Assembly: GCA_002418205.1 (NCBI GenBank)
Contig: DIDP01000062.1
Location: forward strand, 1 to 53,710
Reading direction: 5' to 3'
Length of the DNA stretch: 53,710 bases
Origin: Anaerolineales bacterium UBA5797
GTDB taxonomy: Bacteria; Chloroflexota; Anaerolineae; Anaerolineales; Villigracilaceae
Numbering within the stretch: position 1 is the stretch's first letter; every line of letters begins with the position of its first letter. Positions 1-8,093 of the stretch are shown piece by piece. The translations under genes and the position numbers were made by a program. The notes beneath the pieces are model-generated. The model was not told the DNA's origin, made no database searches, and was given only the letters and a program-made list of their open reading frames with translations.

Positions 1-36
1 ATTGGACTTGTTGCACAATCCCAAGACAAATTCCAC

Positions 37-65
37 TTGACGCACCTCCCTCCTGCCGCTATAAT
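37..65 (+). promoter_or_regulatory. Sigma-70-type promoter for rpmF
   Basis: TTGACG at 37-42 and TATAAT at 60-65 are separated by exactly 17 bases. Transcription would start near 72, giving a leader of about 80 nt before rpmF, whose ribosome site AAGGAG lies near 137. Confidence 0.7.
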
Positions 66-150
66 CTGCCCGCTAAATTGTAAACCATGCAGGCGCGGAA
101 ACCGTCCTCAAGGAACCGTTCTTGCGCAAGAATAACAAGGAGAAAGTCGA

Positions 151-351
151 ATGCCCCCACATCCAAAGAGAAAACATTCACAAGGCCGCCGCAATAACCG
201 GCGCGCGCACGATGCGCTGCAACCCCGCAACCTGACCGCCTGCTCGAACTGCGGGTCCATGCGCCTTCCGCACACCGTATGCCCCAATTGCGGTTTTTAT
301 GAAGGCCGTGAAGTGGTTGAGATCAAGAAGGAAAAGAAGCAGGAATCATAG
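151..351 (+). CDS. rpmF: 50S ribosomal protein L32
   Basis: Large-subunit ribosomal protein L32, 66 aa, the usual length. The basic N-terminus is followed by a zinc-ribbon with two Cys pairs (CSNCG and CPNCG), so this is the zinc-binding form of L32. The start is supported by an AAGGAG ribosome site about 9 bases upstream. A consensus promoter lies at 37-65 and an intrinsic terminator follows at 370-403, so the gene may be largely its own transcription unit although fabD follows. The pairing of rpmF with fatty-acid genes is common in bacteria; here plsX and fabH are absent between rpmF and fabD. Identification is secure. Confidence 0.97.
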   Translation: MPPHPKRKHSQGRRNNRRAHDALQPRNLTACSNCGSMRLPHTVCPNCGFYEGREVVEIKKEKKQES

Positions 352-368
352 GATTGACCTAGTGACAT

Positions 369-403
369 GCGGGTCGTGACGAACACGACCCGTTTGTGTT
401 TTA
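369..403 (+). terminator. Intrinsic terminator after rpmF
   Basis: A perfect 9-bp stem CGGGTCGTG / CACGACCCG with a 5-base loop is followed by a T-rich tract (TTTGTGTTTT). It lies between rpmF and fabD and may only attenuate read-through. Confidence 0.7.
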
Positions 404-456
404 ATTCGTTGGGCAGGGGCGGGCGTATCCCCGCCTCTACAAGATTTGGAGGCACT

Positions 457-1398
457 ATGAATCTCGATCCCAAAACCACCGCATTTCTCTTTCCCGGTCA
501 GGGCTCGCAAGCCGTGGGCATGGGCAGGGAACTTGCCGAAGCAAATCCGGTTGCCCGGCAGACCTTAGATGAGGCGGATTCCCTCCTCGGTTTTTCCCTC
601 TCACGCCTCATGTGGGATGGACCTGCGGAGGAACTCAACGAGACGGTCAATACGCAGCCGGCTTTATACATCCATTCGATCGCTGCCTACCGGACATTTT
701 CGCATCTTTATCCGGATTTCAAGCCTGCCACCGTTGCCGGGCATTCTCTTGGCGAGTTATCGGCTCTGACTGCATCCGGCGCTTTGTCCTTTTCCGATGG
801 GCTCAAGCTGGTGCGTACGCGCGGTGAACTGATGAAACGCGCGGGTGAGTTCAACCCGGGCGGCATGGCGGCGATCCTGGGTGTGGATATTCCAACATTG
901 GATAAGGTCTGCCAGGAGGCCAGCACGGCGGATGAGATCGTGCAGGTCGCGAATGACAACTGTCCCGGGCAGGTTGTGATCTCCGGGCATAAATCCGCGT
1001 TGGAACGTGCCATGGCAGGGGCGAAGGCTGCAGGTGCAAAACGCGCCCTGCCGTTGGCGGTCAGTATTGCGGCCCATTCGCCACTCATGGATTCCATTCA
1101 GGCGGAATGGGACGCAGCGGTGGATGCCTGTATGATCGAGACGCCGGTCATTCCCGTGGTGGGGAATGTCCATGCGAACCCGCTGCTCACTGCCGATGGA
1201 TTGCGCGCCGATATCAAGTCGCAGATGCAATCGCGCGTCCGGTGGACGGAATCGGTGCAACTGATGCTTGGAAACGGAATCCGGACCTACGTCGAGGTGG
1301 GAAGCGGGGAAGTCCTCCTGGGGCTGGTCAAACGGATCGATCCGTCCGCTGTTCGGTTCCCGCTGGGCAGTACAAAGGATTTCGAATCCGTCGGATAG
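457..1398 (+). CDS. fabD: Malonyl-CoA:ACP transacylase FabD
   Basis: Transfers malonyl from CoA to acyl-carrier protein, feeding type II fatty-acid synthesis in the cytoplasm. 313 aa, typical for the family. The N-terminus carries the FPGQGSQ motif, the nucleophile elbow reads GHSLGE (catalytic Ser), and the catalytic His lies in AAHSPLMDS. The frame is open upstream to 367, but that part has no similarity to the family and overlaps the rpmF terminator. I chose the ATG at 457, which has a GGAGG ribosome site just upstream and begins MNLDPKTTAFLFPGQG. It is followed by a separate promoter at 1431, so the next gene need not be cotranscribed. Confidence 0.97.
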   Translation: MNLDPKTTAFLFPGQGSQAVGMGRELAEANPVARQTLDEADSLLGFSLSRLMWDGPAEELNETVNTQPALYIHSIAAYRTFSHLYPDFKPATVAGHSLGELSALTASGALSFSDGLKLVRTRGELMKRAGEFNPGGMAAILGVDIPTLDKVCQEASTADEIVQVANDNCPGQVVISGHKSALERAMAGAKAAGAKRALPLAVSIAAHSPLMDSIQAEWDAAVDACMIETPVIPVVGNVHANPLLTADGLRADIKSQMQSRVRWTESVQLMLGNGIRTYVEVGSGEVLLGLVKRIDPSAVRFPLGSTKDFESVG

Positions 1399-1430
1399 GA
1401 TTCGGCGCGGAGGCGGTCCAAATGAAATCT

Positions 1431-1445
1431 GCTATACTCGCTTGA
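1431..1445 (+). promoter_or_regulatory. Extended -10 promoter, likely leaderless
   Basis: TGC-TATACT with the hexamer at 1433-1438, six bases before the ATG at 1445. The predicted start of transcription coincides with the start codon, so the mRNA would be leaderless. No ribosome-binding site is visible before this ATG, which agrees. Confidence 0.5.
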
Positions 1446-1879
1446 TGAAAGATCTGGAAAAAAGATTTCGCCGTGTGATCGGGGGAATGCAAGGTAATGA
1501 AGCGCTTGTTCCGTCATTGGGTGATGCCGCGGCGGGCGAGTTGTTTTCATGGGGAGAGGCAACCGCAAAGCATATTGTGGATGAAACGGATGGGATGGAG
1601 GATGCCGCGGCGGAGGAGCACATGGCACCGCGGCTGCGTGCTTTACGTGTGATGATGCGCGCGGTCGGCAGGTGGGTGGGGGAGGCAAAGACTTTGGATT
1701 TGGATGCCCGACAGGCATTATGGAATCGAGCTGGTGAACAGGCTCGGGTATTATTTGGAGACTCTTTTGAACTGCCGTCCATGGAAATGGCGCTGGCGCA
1801 ATTGCCTCCTGATGCAGATGCGGTCCGGGTCATTGCGTGGTTGAAAGATTTTATCGAAGAGAAAAGCTCACGAGGATAA
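1445..1879 (+). CDS. Hypothetical helical protein, 144 aa
   Basis: Not recognised. The protein is mostly acidic and predicted helical by eye, with no signal peptide, membrane segment or Cys motif. Two features support it as real: a stop four bases before the next gene's ATG region (1884), suggesting cotranscription with the phospholipase-D-like gene, and an extended -10 box placed exactly for a leaderless start at 1445. The frame is open upstream into fabD, but that stretch is a shadow of fabD. A central stretch rich in Arg, Met and Ala (about residues 58-80) could form an amphipathic helix. I assign no function. Confidence 0.7.
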   Translation: MKDLEKRFRRVIGGMQGNEALVPSLGDAAAGELFSWGEATAKHIVDETDGMEDAAAEEHMAPRLRALRVMMRAVGRWVGEAKTLDLDARQALWNRAGEQARVLFGDSFELPSMEMALAQLPPDADAVRVIAWLKDFIEEKSSRG

Positions 1880-1883
1880 CTTT

Positions 1884-3146
1884 ATGCCGAAAAGACGAAC
1901 GGTCTCGAAAGCCCAGGGCGGGATCATTGTCCTGTTGTTTACGGTTTTACTTTTTATTTGCGGCGCTTTCTACGCGCTGACCGGGATCGACGTGGGCGGA
2001 CTGTTTTCCGGAACTCCAACATCAACCCTGGCGGTTGCGAATACGTTACCACCTGTTCAAATCACGGATACACCTTTTCTGCCCGATGTGAACGTTCCGA
2101 CCGATACGCCGGTTGTGGTTGAGCCGACGATGACTCCGGTCTCGGCGGGTTGGTGGAGCGTGTATTTTACGGATCCGATCAATCATCATGACCCGAATGT
2201 GATCAGCGGCTCGGTGGAGGAGAAGTTGATCGAATATATCAACGCCGCACAGTCGAGCGTCCATATTGCGTCTTTCGAATTCGATTTGAACGCGGTAGCC
2301 CAGGCTCTGATCGTTGCGAAACAGCGCGGCGTGGATGTGCGCTGGGTGACGGACGATGAACATGGCCTGTTGGCGGATGAAGAGCCGGGTCGCGGTCAAT
2401 TTGCCATGTTGATGAATGCGGGGATCGAAGTGAAGGATGACCTTGGTCGTTCCGCGTTGATGCATAACAAGTTTTGGATCTTCGACGGGCAGATCGTATG
2501 GACTGGCTCGACAAATGTTACAAAGAGCGGCATTTATGACCAGAACAACAATGTGATCGTGATCCGTTCGCCTGAGCTGGCAACGATATACGAAGGCGAA
2601 TTCGATGAAATGTGGAACGGATTGTTCGGGGCGAAATCGCCGTCCACTTTGGCTGAACAATCCCTGGTTGTCGAGGGTACACCGATCCAGGTCATTTTCA
2701 CATCGGAGGACCCGGCGCTGGAGACAGCCATCATCCCCCTGGTGCAAAGCGCCCGATCCAGCGTGTATTTCATGGCGTTCAGCTTTACAGATTATCCACT
2801 GGCGGATGCGATGATCCAGCGATATCAAGCCGGACTGGATGTTGCCGGGGTTTTCGAGTCCTTTGGGAGTGAAACGGAAGCGGCAGAGTTGCGGACATTG
2901 TTCTGCGGCGAAGTGCCGGTCCGGCAGGATGGGAATGGCGGATTCCTGCATCATAAAGTCATCATTGTGGATGAGCGTTATGTTGTCACCGGTTCGTTGA
3001 ATTTTTCCACGAATGCCGAAACGAGCAACGATGAGAATGTGATCATCATCGATAACCCCGATGTTGCACGGCTCTATGTCGAAGAGTTCGAGCGGGTCTG
3101 GTCACTCGGGAAGGATGTGGATCCGGCGAAGATGGCTTGTCAGTAA
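1884..3146 (+). CDS. Secreted/membrane-anchored phospholipase D-like protein
   Basis: 420 aa with an N-terminal membrane segment or uncleaved signal (about residues 14-35), then a Thr/Pro-rich linker and two phospholipase-D domains. Each carries an HKD motif: HNKFWIFD followed by GSTN, and HHKVIIVD followed by GSLN. The family hydrolyses or transfers phosphodiester bonds in phospholipids or nucleic acid through a His phospho-enzyme; two HKD motifs in one chain normally form one active site. The second half has a Cys pair (FCGE and the C-terminal MACQ) that might form a disulfide outside the cell. A GAGG ribosome site precedes the ATG. It could be a cardiolipin synthase-like enzyme or an extracellular nuclease; the lack of further membrane helices argues for a secreted hydrolase. 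Confidence 0.9.
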   Translation: MPKRRTVSKAQGGIIVLLFTVLLFICGAFYALTGIDVGGLFSGTPTSTLAVANTLPPVQITDTPFLPDVNVPTDTPVVVEPTMTPVSAGWWSVYFTDPINHHDPNVISGSVEEKLIEYINAAQSSVHIASFEFDLNAVAQALIVAKQRGVDVRWVTDDEHGLLADEEPGRGQFAMLMNAGIEVKDDLGRSALMHNKFWIFDGQIVWTGSTNVTKSGIYDQNNNVIVIRSPELATIYEGEFDEMWNGLFGAKSPSTLAEQSLVVEGTPIQVIFTSEDPALETAIIPLVQSARSSVYFMAFSFTDYPLADAMIQRYQAGLDVAGVFESFGSETEAAELRTLFCGEVPVRQDGNGGFLHHKVIIVDERYVVTGSLNFSTNAETSNDENVIIIDNPDVARLYVEEFERVWSLGKDVDPAKMACQ

Positions 3147-3153
3147 AAGCAAA

Positions 3154-3177
3154 ACGGGATGAGGTCTCTCATCCCGT
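3154..3177. terminator. Convergent terminator hairpin
   Basis: Perfect 10-bp stem ACGGGATGAG / CTCATCCCGT with a 4-base loop between two convergent genes. The T-rich tail (TTTTGCTTTT) is on the - strand side, so it best serves the 2TM protein gene at 3184-3711. Confidence 0.75.
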
Positions 3178-3183
3178 CCTCAG

Positions 3184-3711
3184 TCAGTTTTCATTTTCTG
3201 CGCTTGGGGGCGCCTCTGTCGGAACGACCTCGCTGTCCAGCACTCTTTGAAAAAATGCCTGCGTCTCCTGCAGGACGATCTCGTTCAATACCCGTAGCTC
3301 GTATTTGTAATTTCTTTTACCAACAGGCGTGGTGAGGAAGCGATCGCGTTCCTTTTCCAGGCGCTGGGCGTTGACGCTCATGTCGCGCCATGTAGCTCCC
3401 CATTGAAAGTTCTGTGAGAGACTGTTGATGATCGTCAACGCGGCGGCAAGGACCGGGGTGGCGATCGCGAACACTCCTCCGACCCATGCGACCGATTTGA
3501 TGATGTCTGAAGTGGAGAGGGATGCGATCAAGGTGACCAGCGCTCCCAACAGGATGGTCAGGAAACGATACCCTTTATAATTCTTTCGGTTGGAGACAGA
3601 CTTCTGCCGGTAATAATTGATCTGGTTTTGGTAGACTTCATAAACGTATTTGTCCATATCCTCGATCTTGCCATCAGCCACATCTTTTTGGGTGTCCGAC
3701 ATCTTTGCCAT
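3184..3711 (-). CDS. DUF4231/SLATT-like 2TM protein
   Basis: 175 aa. A helical N-terminal segment with the pattern YVYEVYQNQINYYRQKS is followed by two membrane helices (about residues 50-66 and 73-95) and a helical cytoplasmic tail containing a WRDMSVNAQRLEKERDRFLT stretch. This arrangement matches my memory of the DUF4231/SLATT group of two-helix membrane proteins. Some SLATT proteins are predicted effectors in nucleotide-signal defence systems; here no cyclase or SMODS partner is adjacent, so a defence role is not supported by context. A divergent 240-bp gap separates it from the aminotransferase leader. Confidence 0.7.
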   Translation of the reverse strand: MAKMSDTQKDVADGKIEDMDKYVYEVYQNQINYYRQKSVSNRKNYKGYRFLTILLGALVTLIASLSTSDIIKSVAWVGGVFAIATPVLAAALTIINSLSQNFQWGATWRDMSVNAQRLEKERDRFLTTPVGKRNYKYELRVLNEIVLQETQAFFQRVLDSEVVPTEAPPSAENEN

Positions 3712-3826
3712 GGTGCCTCCATTTCATTCAGCGGAGTGGAATTTGGAGCAATTATAGGCTTTTTCCTGCCAATCACAAGGCGATATTAGTGAGTTTCATC
3801 CTCCTAGGGCTCAAATTGCCATGTAG

Positions 3827-3937
3827 TATAATCACGCCATGACAGCTTTGTCTGACAATATAAATTGTCAGCGCCGCTCTTCCTGCGGTCATATCATTGC
3901 ATCTGGTCCGGTCAGCGCCTGACCAGATTTATTTTTT
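3827..3937 (+). promoter_or_regulatory. Structured leader / attenuator before the aminotransferase gene
   Basis: TATAAT at 3827-3832 predicts transcription from about 3839. The leader then holds three hairpins: TGACAAT/ATTGTCA (about 3852-3871), CCGC/GCGG (about 3874-3888) and ATCTGGTC/GACCAGAT (3901-3928), the last followed by TTATTTTTT like an intrinsic terminator. A shorter hairpin GGTCAG-cgc-CTGACC (3910-3924) shares the GACC arm with the terminator stem, so the two cannot form together. This layout resembles transcription attenuation. I do not recognise it as a known riboswitch class. Confidence 0.5.
3839..3922 (+). CDS. Possible 27-aa leader peptide
   Basis: A short frame opens with ATG exactly six bases after the TATAAT box, so it would be translated from the first base of the transcript. 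It encodes 27 residues with two Cys, one His and several Ser, and stops with the TGA at 3920-3922 inside the terminator-like hairpin. Its end point and leaderless placement are what one expects of an attenuator peptide, but there is no run of a single diagnostic codon, so chance is possible. Function is inferred only from position. Confidence 0.3.
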   Translation: MTALSDNINCQRRSSCGHIIASGPVSA

Positions 3938-3951
3938 AAATTGGAGCAACC

Positions 3952-5169
3952 ATGAAGTTAAGTAAAATAGCCAGTGAGATCGTCGAATCTCCAACTCTTG
4001 CCCTGAACGAGGAAGCCCGACTCCTGCGCGAACGCGGTGAAGCGGTGATCAACCTTGGGATCGGCGAGCCAAAGAACAAAACCCCGATCCATGCGATCCT
4101 TTCATCTGCCGCCAAATTGACGAGCGGAGAGGTGAAATACGTCCCTGTGGACGGCATGCCGTCCATGAAGAAGGCGGTGATCCGTTACACCGAGGAAAAT
4201 TACAACCGCCTGGTCGCGCCCGAAAATGTGATCATTACCAACGGCGCGAAACAGTCCCTTTTCAATATCATATACAGTATCTTGAACCCACAGGATGAGG
4301 TGGTCATCATTGCGCCATACTGGGTTTCCTATCCTGAGATCGTCAAAATGTGCCTGGGCAGACCGGTGATCGTCACGCCTGAGGACGGGACTTTCACGCC
4401 GCGTTTCGAAGACATTGAAAGGGCGATCACATCCTTTACACGCGCGATCATTATGAACAGCCCCAACAATCCTTCAGGCGCGATCTATCCGCCAGAGTTG
4501 ATAGAAAAGCTTGTGGATTTATGCGAACGAAAGGGAATCTATCTAGTTTGCGATGACATCTACCACAAGCTGACCTTTGATAACCACAGAGCCGTCCCTG
4601 CTTATCACTTCACAAAGAAGGACGTCGAGAACACGCACGTGATCGTCGTCAATGGCGTGGCGAAACTTTATGGCATGACCGGCTTCCGCATCGGCTGGGT
4701 GGTGGGACCACGCGATCTGGTGAGGGTGATGACCAATGTCACCGCGCAGACGACCTCGGGCGTATCACCTGTCAGCCAGGCGGCGGCCGAGGGCGCGCTG
4801 AACGGCTTGCAGTCCGTGGTGGAGGCGCTGCGTCTGCAGATCCAAAACAACCGCGATGTGCTGATGCAGGAAATGCGGACGTTCAACGGCGCGCGTCTCA
4901 TCCCGCCCGGCGGCACGTTTTATGCGCTGCCAGACCTGCGGGCGTTCAGCAATAATTCCGTAGAGGTGTCGAAGTTCCTGTTGAAGAAGGCGATGGTGGT
5001 GACCGTTCCCGGAAAAGAGTTCGGGATGGAGGGACATATTCGCATCTCGTTCTCGGGATCGGTGAAGGATGTGACCGAGGGGATTGCCCGCATCAAATGG
5101 GCGCTCGACCCGACCAGCCCGAATGAAATTTATATTGGCGACAAGAAGATGATCCGCGATTGGATGTAG
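3952..5169 (+). CDS. PLP-dependent aminotransferase (class I/II, aspartate-type)
   Basis: 405 aa fold-type I aminotransferase. It shows the N-terminal substrate loop INLGIGEP, the NSPNNPSGAIY motif that holds the cofactor, CDDIYHKL, and the lysine region GVAKLYGMTGFRIGWV, with the Schiff-base Lys in AKLYGMTG. These are features of the aspartate/aromatic aminotransferase subgroup I gamma; the exact amino-acid substrate cannot be read from sequence. A GGAGCAACC ribosome site precedes the ATG. The gene sits behind a structured leader (3827-3937) and ends three bases before the pckA ATG, so both are probably cotranscribed; together they could balance oxaloacetate, aspartate and PEP. Confidence 0.93.
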   Translation: MKLSKIASEIVESPTLALNEEARLLRERGEAVINLGIGEPKNKTPIHAILSSAAKLTSGEVKYVPVDGMPSMKKAVIRYTEENYNRLVAPENVIITNGAKQSLFNIIYSILNPQDEVVIIAPYWVSYPEIVKMCLGRPVIVTPEDGTFTPRFEDIERAITSFTRAIIMNSPNNPSGAIYPPELIEKLVDLCERKGIYLVCDDIYHKLTFDNHRAVPAYHFTKKDVENTHVIVVNGVAKLYGMTGFRIGWVVGPRDLVRVMTNVTAQTTSGVSPVSQAAAEGALNGLQSVVEALRLQIQNNRDVLMQEMRTFNGARLIPPGGTFYALPDLRAFSNNSVEVSKFLLKKAMVVTVPGKEFGMEGHIRISFSGSVKDVTEGIARIKWALDPTSPNEIYIGDKKMIRDWM

Positions 5170-5171
5170 AC

Positions 5172-6818
5172 ATGAACAACTTACTTAATATCAAAACCCC
5201 AGCTGAACCGATCGCGCAGACGCGCAAGGCAGATTTCAACCTATCGAATGTGGGCGTTTCGAATTTGCGGCTTGCGTATTGGAATCTTGCGACCGAAGCC
5301 TTGTATGAAGAGGCGGTGTTTCGCAACGAAGGAGTGACCACCCGCGGCGGTCCGTTCGTGGCGCATACCGGCAGGCATACTGCCCGTTCGGCGAATGACA
5401 AGTTTGTGGTCCGTCATGCGGATTCGGAAAACAACATCTGGTGGGGCGTGTACAACCGCCCGTTCGAGATCGAAAAATTCGATGCGTTGTATGCGCGCCT
5501 GCTGGGTTATTTGCAGGGCAGGGATATCTTCGTGCAGGACGTGTATGCAGGCGCAGACGAGCAATATCGCCTGCCTGTCCGTTTCGCAACAGAACATGCC
5601 TGGCACGGCATGTTCATCCGCAATATGTTCATCCTGCCCTCGTCGTTCGAGGAATACAAACGGTTTGTTCCGGAGTTTACGATCATTGCTGTCCCCGGCT
5701 TCAAGGCCGTCCCGACCATTGACAATACGAACAGTGAGACCTTCATTGTTCTGAACTTCGAGAAAAAGCTTGCGATCGTTGGCAACACGGAATATGCGGG
5801 TGAACTGAAGAAATCGGTATTCACGCTGCTAAACTATCTCCTGCCGCTCGAGGGTGTCCTGTCTATGCATTGTTCTGCAAATGTCAACCCGGATGACGAG
5901 AACGATGTGGCTTTGTTCTTCGGTTTGAGCGGGACCGGCAAGACGACCCTTTCCGCAGACCCCACGCGCCGCCTCATTGGGGACGATGAGCATGGGTGGA
6001 GCGACAATGGCATTTTCAACTTTGAAGGCGGATGCTACGCAAAGGTCATCGGTTTGTCTGAATCAGCCGAACCGGAAATCTACGCGACAACAAAAATGTT
6101 CGGGACGATCCTGGAGAATGTTGCCTTCGATCCGATCACCCGCTATATCGATCTTGATGATGATACATTCACAGAAAATACACGCGCCTCCTATCCCCTG
6201 GAGTTCATCGCCAACGCCGTCCCCGAAAAGAAAGCCGGGCACCCGAAGAATATCATCCTGTTGACTTGCGACGCGAATGGGGTCATGCCGCCGATTGCAA
6301 GGCTGACCCCGAACCAGGCGTTGTATCAGTTCATTTCAGGGTACACGTCCAAGGTTGGCGGGACGGAGATTGGTCTGCGCGATGAACCGGAGATGACGTT
6401 CTCCGCGTGCTTCGGCGGTCCTTTCATGGTGCATCATCCATATAAATATGCCGAGTTGTTGCGAAACAAGATCGAACGCTTTGATGCCAAATGCTGGCTG
6501 GTCAATACCGGTTGGGTGGGAGGTCCGTATGGCGTGGGCAAACGCATTTCCATCCGTTATACGCGCGCATTATTGAACGCGGCGTTGAATGGAAATCTTG
6601 ATGGCGTGAAATATAAAACCGACCCGGTTTTTGGCTTCGAGGTGCCGATGGAATGCCCGAATGTGCCGCCTGAAGTGCTCGATCCTTCCTCCTCGTGGGC
6701 AGATAAAAAGGAGTACGACCGCCGTTACAGAGACCTGGCGATGCGCTTCATAGAGAATTTCAAGAAATTCGAAGACCAGACCCCCAAGGAAGTGGTGGAA
6801 GCGGGTCCGAGAGTATGA
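5172..6818 (+). CDS. pckA: Phosphoenolpyruvate carboxykinase (ATP)
   Basis: Converts oxaloacetate plus ATP to PEP, CO2 and ADP, the entry step of gluconeogenesis. 548 aa, in the normal range of the ATP-type enzyme. The kinase-1a/P-loop reads FFGLSGTGKTTLS and the kinase-2 metal region GDDEHGWSDNG; the metal- and oxaloacetate-binding stretch FEGGCYAK follows. A TTG at 5160 opens the same frame but overlaps the previous gene; the ATG at 5172 is preferred. The tail GVKYKTDPVFGFEVPMECPNVP is typical. Two strong hairpin terminators follow, closing the unit. Confidence 0.97.
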   Translation: MNNLLNIKTPAEPIAQTRKADFNLSNVGVSNLRLAYWNLATEALYEEAVFRNEGVTTRGGPFVAHTGRHTARSANDKFVVRHADSENNIWWGVYNRPFEIEKFDALYARLLGYLQGRDIFVQDVYAGADEQYRLPVRFATEHAWHGMFIRNMFILPSSFEEYKRFVPEFTIIAVPGFKAVPTIDNTNSETFIVLNFEKKLAIVGNTEYAGELKKSVFTLLNYLLPLEGVLSMHCSANVNPDDENDVALFFGLSGTGKTTLSADPTRRLIGDDEHGWSDNGIFNFEGGCYAKVIGLSESAEPEIYATTKMFGTILENVAFDPITRYIDLDDDTFTENTRASYPLEFIANAVPEKKAGHPKNIILLTCDANGVMPPIARLTPNQALYQFISGYTSKVGGTEIGLRDEPEMTFSACFGGPFMVHHPYKYAELLRNKIERFDAKCWLVNTGWVGGPYGVGKRISIRYTRALLNAALNGNLDGVKYKTDPVFGFEVPMECPNVPPEVLDPSSSWADKKEYDRRYRDLAMRFIENFKKFEDQTPKEVVEAGPRV

Positions 6819-6826
6819 TCTACCAC

Positions 6827-6854
6827 AAGAGAGTGGCTGTTTTGCCACTCTCTT
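6827..6854 (+). terminator. First terminator after pckA
   Basis: An 11-bp stem (AAGAGAGTGGC / GCCACTCTCTT) with loop TGTTTT is followed by a T-rich stretch TTGTTATTTG. Confidence 0.8.
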
Positions 6855-6868
6855 GTTATTTGCTTTTG

Positions 6869-6908
6869 AATAACTGACATTCACTTTTGGAGTGTATGTC
6901 AGTTATTT
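6869..6908. terminator. Second, long-stem terminator between convergent genes
   Basis: A near-perfect 17-bp stem (AATAACTGACATTCACT against AGTGTATGTCAGTTATT, one mismatch, 5-base loop) is followed by TTTTTATT on the + strand. It lies two bases before the stop of the convergent acyl-CoA dehydrogenase and could act for both strands. Confidence 0.8.
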
Positions 6909-6909
6909 T

Positions 6910-8061
6910 TTATTCCTCCGCCAACACATGTCTCGCAATGACCAGCCTTTGGATTTCGCTCGTCCCTTCGCCGATGGTCATCAGGCGGGCATCGCGATAA
7001 ATTCGCTCAACCGGGTATTCGCTCGAATAGCCGTATCCGCCGTGGATCTGGATCGCGTTGCGGCAGACGCGTTCCGCCATTTCGGTGGCGGACATCTTTG
7101 CCATGGCAGCTTCCTTGTTGTAGTTGCGTCCCTGTTCCTTAAGCCAGGCAGCCTTATAGACCATGATGCGCGCAATCTCGATCTCGGTCGCGGCATCGGC
7201 AAGCATCCATTGGATGGCTTGCTGTTCGGCGATGGGCTTGCCAAAGGCTTTGCGCTCCCTTGCGTAGTTGACCGCGTGTTCAAACGCGGCTTGCGCCAAT
7301 CCCACCGAGATCGCACCGATGCTGATCCGCCCGCCATCGAGCGTGGCTAGCGTCTGATGAAGCCCCCTGCCCTCCTCGCCGATCAAATTACCCAGCGGCA
7401 CTTGCACGTCTTCATAGGTCACTGCATGGGTGGGGGAACCGTGCAGCCCCATCTTCTTTTCGGCTGGACCGATCTTGAGCCCCGGTGTATCGGTGGGGAC
7501 CAGGATCATGCTCAATGAACGGGAGCCGCCCGCGGGGTCCGTGCGAACGAGGGTGATGATGTATTCCGCGATGGACGCGTTCGTGCACCACATCTTCGCA
7601 CCGTTGATGACCCACATGTCGCCATCCCTGACGGCTTTCGTTGTCACGCCTCCCTGCAAGTCGGAACCTGCTCCCGGTTCTGTGAGCGCCAGCGCCCCCA
7701 ATTTGTTTTTTCCGCTCGCAACACGTGGAAGCCATTTCCGTTTGAGCTCTTCGCTGCCGAACATGACGGTGGGCGATGTGCCGAGTCCATTGTGCGCGGC
7801 AATGGCGAGCGCAGTGGAACCGCAGCCCCAGCCGAGCTCTTCGATGGCGATCGCCGCGCTGACCGCGTCCACGCCTGCGCCCCCGTATTCCTCCGGGATG
7901 CTCAATCCGAGCATCCCAAGCGGTCCCATCTTGCGAGTTGCCTCCCAATTGAACTCACTCGTCACATCCACGTCGTGCGCCTTGGGCTGGACCTCTTTGG
8001 CTACGAATTCATGGACTGTTCTTTGCCACAGTCGCTGTTCCTCATTGAGATCAAAATTCAT
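6910..8061 (-). CDS. Acyl-CoA dehydrogenase
   Basis: FAD enzyme of the acyl-CoA dehydrogenase family; oxidises an acyl-CoA to the enoyl-CoA and passes electrons to ETF. 383 aa, the standard length for short-chain members. Recognisable blocks are ALTEPGAGSD (FAD/substrate loop), MWCTNASIAEY, ERKAFGKPIAEQQAIQWMLAD, and the C-terminal QIHGGYGYSSEYPVERIYRDAR followed by IGEGTSEIQRLVIAR; the Glu of EGTSEIQ is the expected catalytic base. Chain-length preference is uncertain. It is separated from the Rieske gene by 32 bases upstream on the same strand, so cotranscription is possible though no ETF genes are visible. Confidence 0.93.
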   Translation of the reverse strand: MNFDLNEEQRLWQRTVHEFVAKEVQPKAHDVDVTSEFNWEATRKMGPLGMLGLSIPEEYGGAGVDAVSAAIAIEELGWGCGSTALAIAAHNGLGTSPTVMFGSEELKRKWLPRVASGKNKLGALALTEPGAGSDLQGGVTTKAVRDGDMWVINGAKMWCTNASIAEYIITLVRTDPAGGSRSLSMILVPTDTPGLKIGPAEKKMGLHGSPTHAVTYEDVQVPLGNLIGEEGRGLHQTLATLDGGRISIGAISVGLAQAAFEHAVNYARERKAFGKPIAEQQAIQWMLADAATEIEIARIMVYKAAWLKEQGRNYNKEAAMAKMSATEMAERVCRNAIQIHGGYGYSSEYPVERIYRDARLMTIGEGTSEIQRLVIARHVLAEE

Positions 8062-8093
8062 CCTGCCTCCTCGTTGGTTGAGATGTGGTCTTA

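Noticed and set aside
2046..2954. Long antisense open frame (302 codons, - strand) opposite the phospholipase-D-like gene
   Set aside because: Composition rich in Arg, His and Cys, no motif or ribosome site; it is a mirror of a strongly coding + strand gene with two HKD motifs.
3184..3711. Defence system around the SLATT-like protein
   Set aside because: No nucleotidyltransferase, sensor or second effector is next to it; neighbours are a phospholipase-D-like gene and housekeeping metabolism.
5160..5171. TTG start for pckA
   Set aside because: Overlaps the aminotransferase end, and an ATG with no conserved loss lies 12 bases later.
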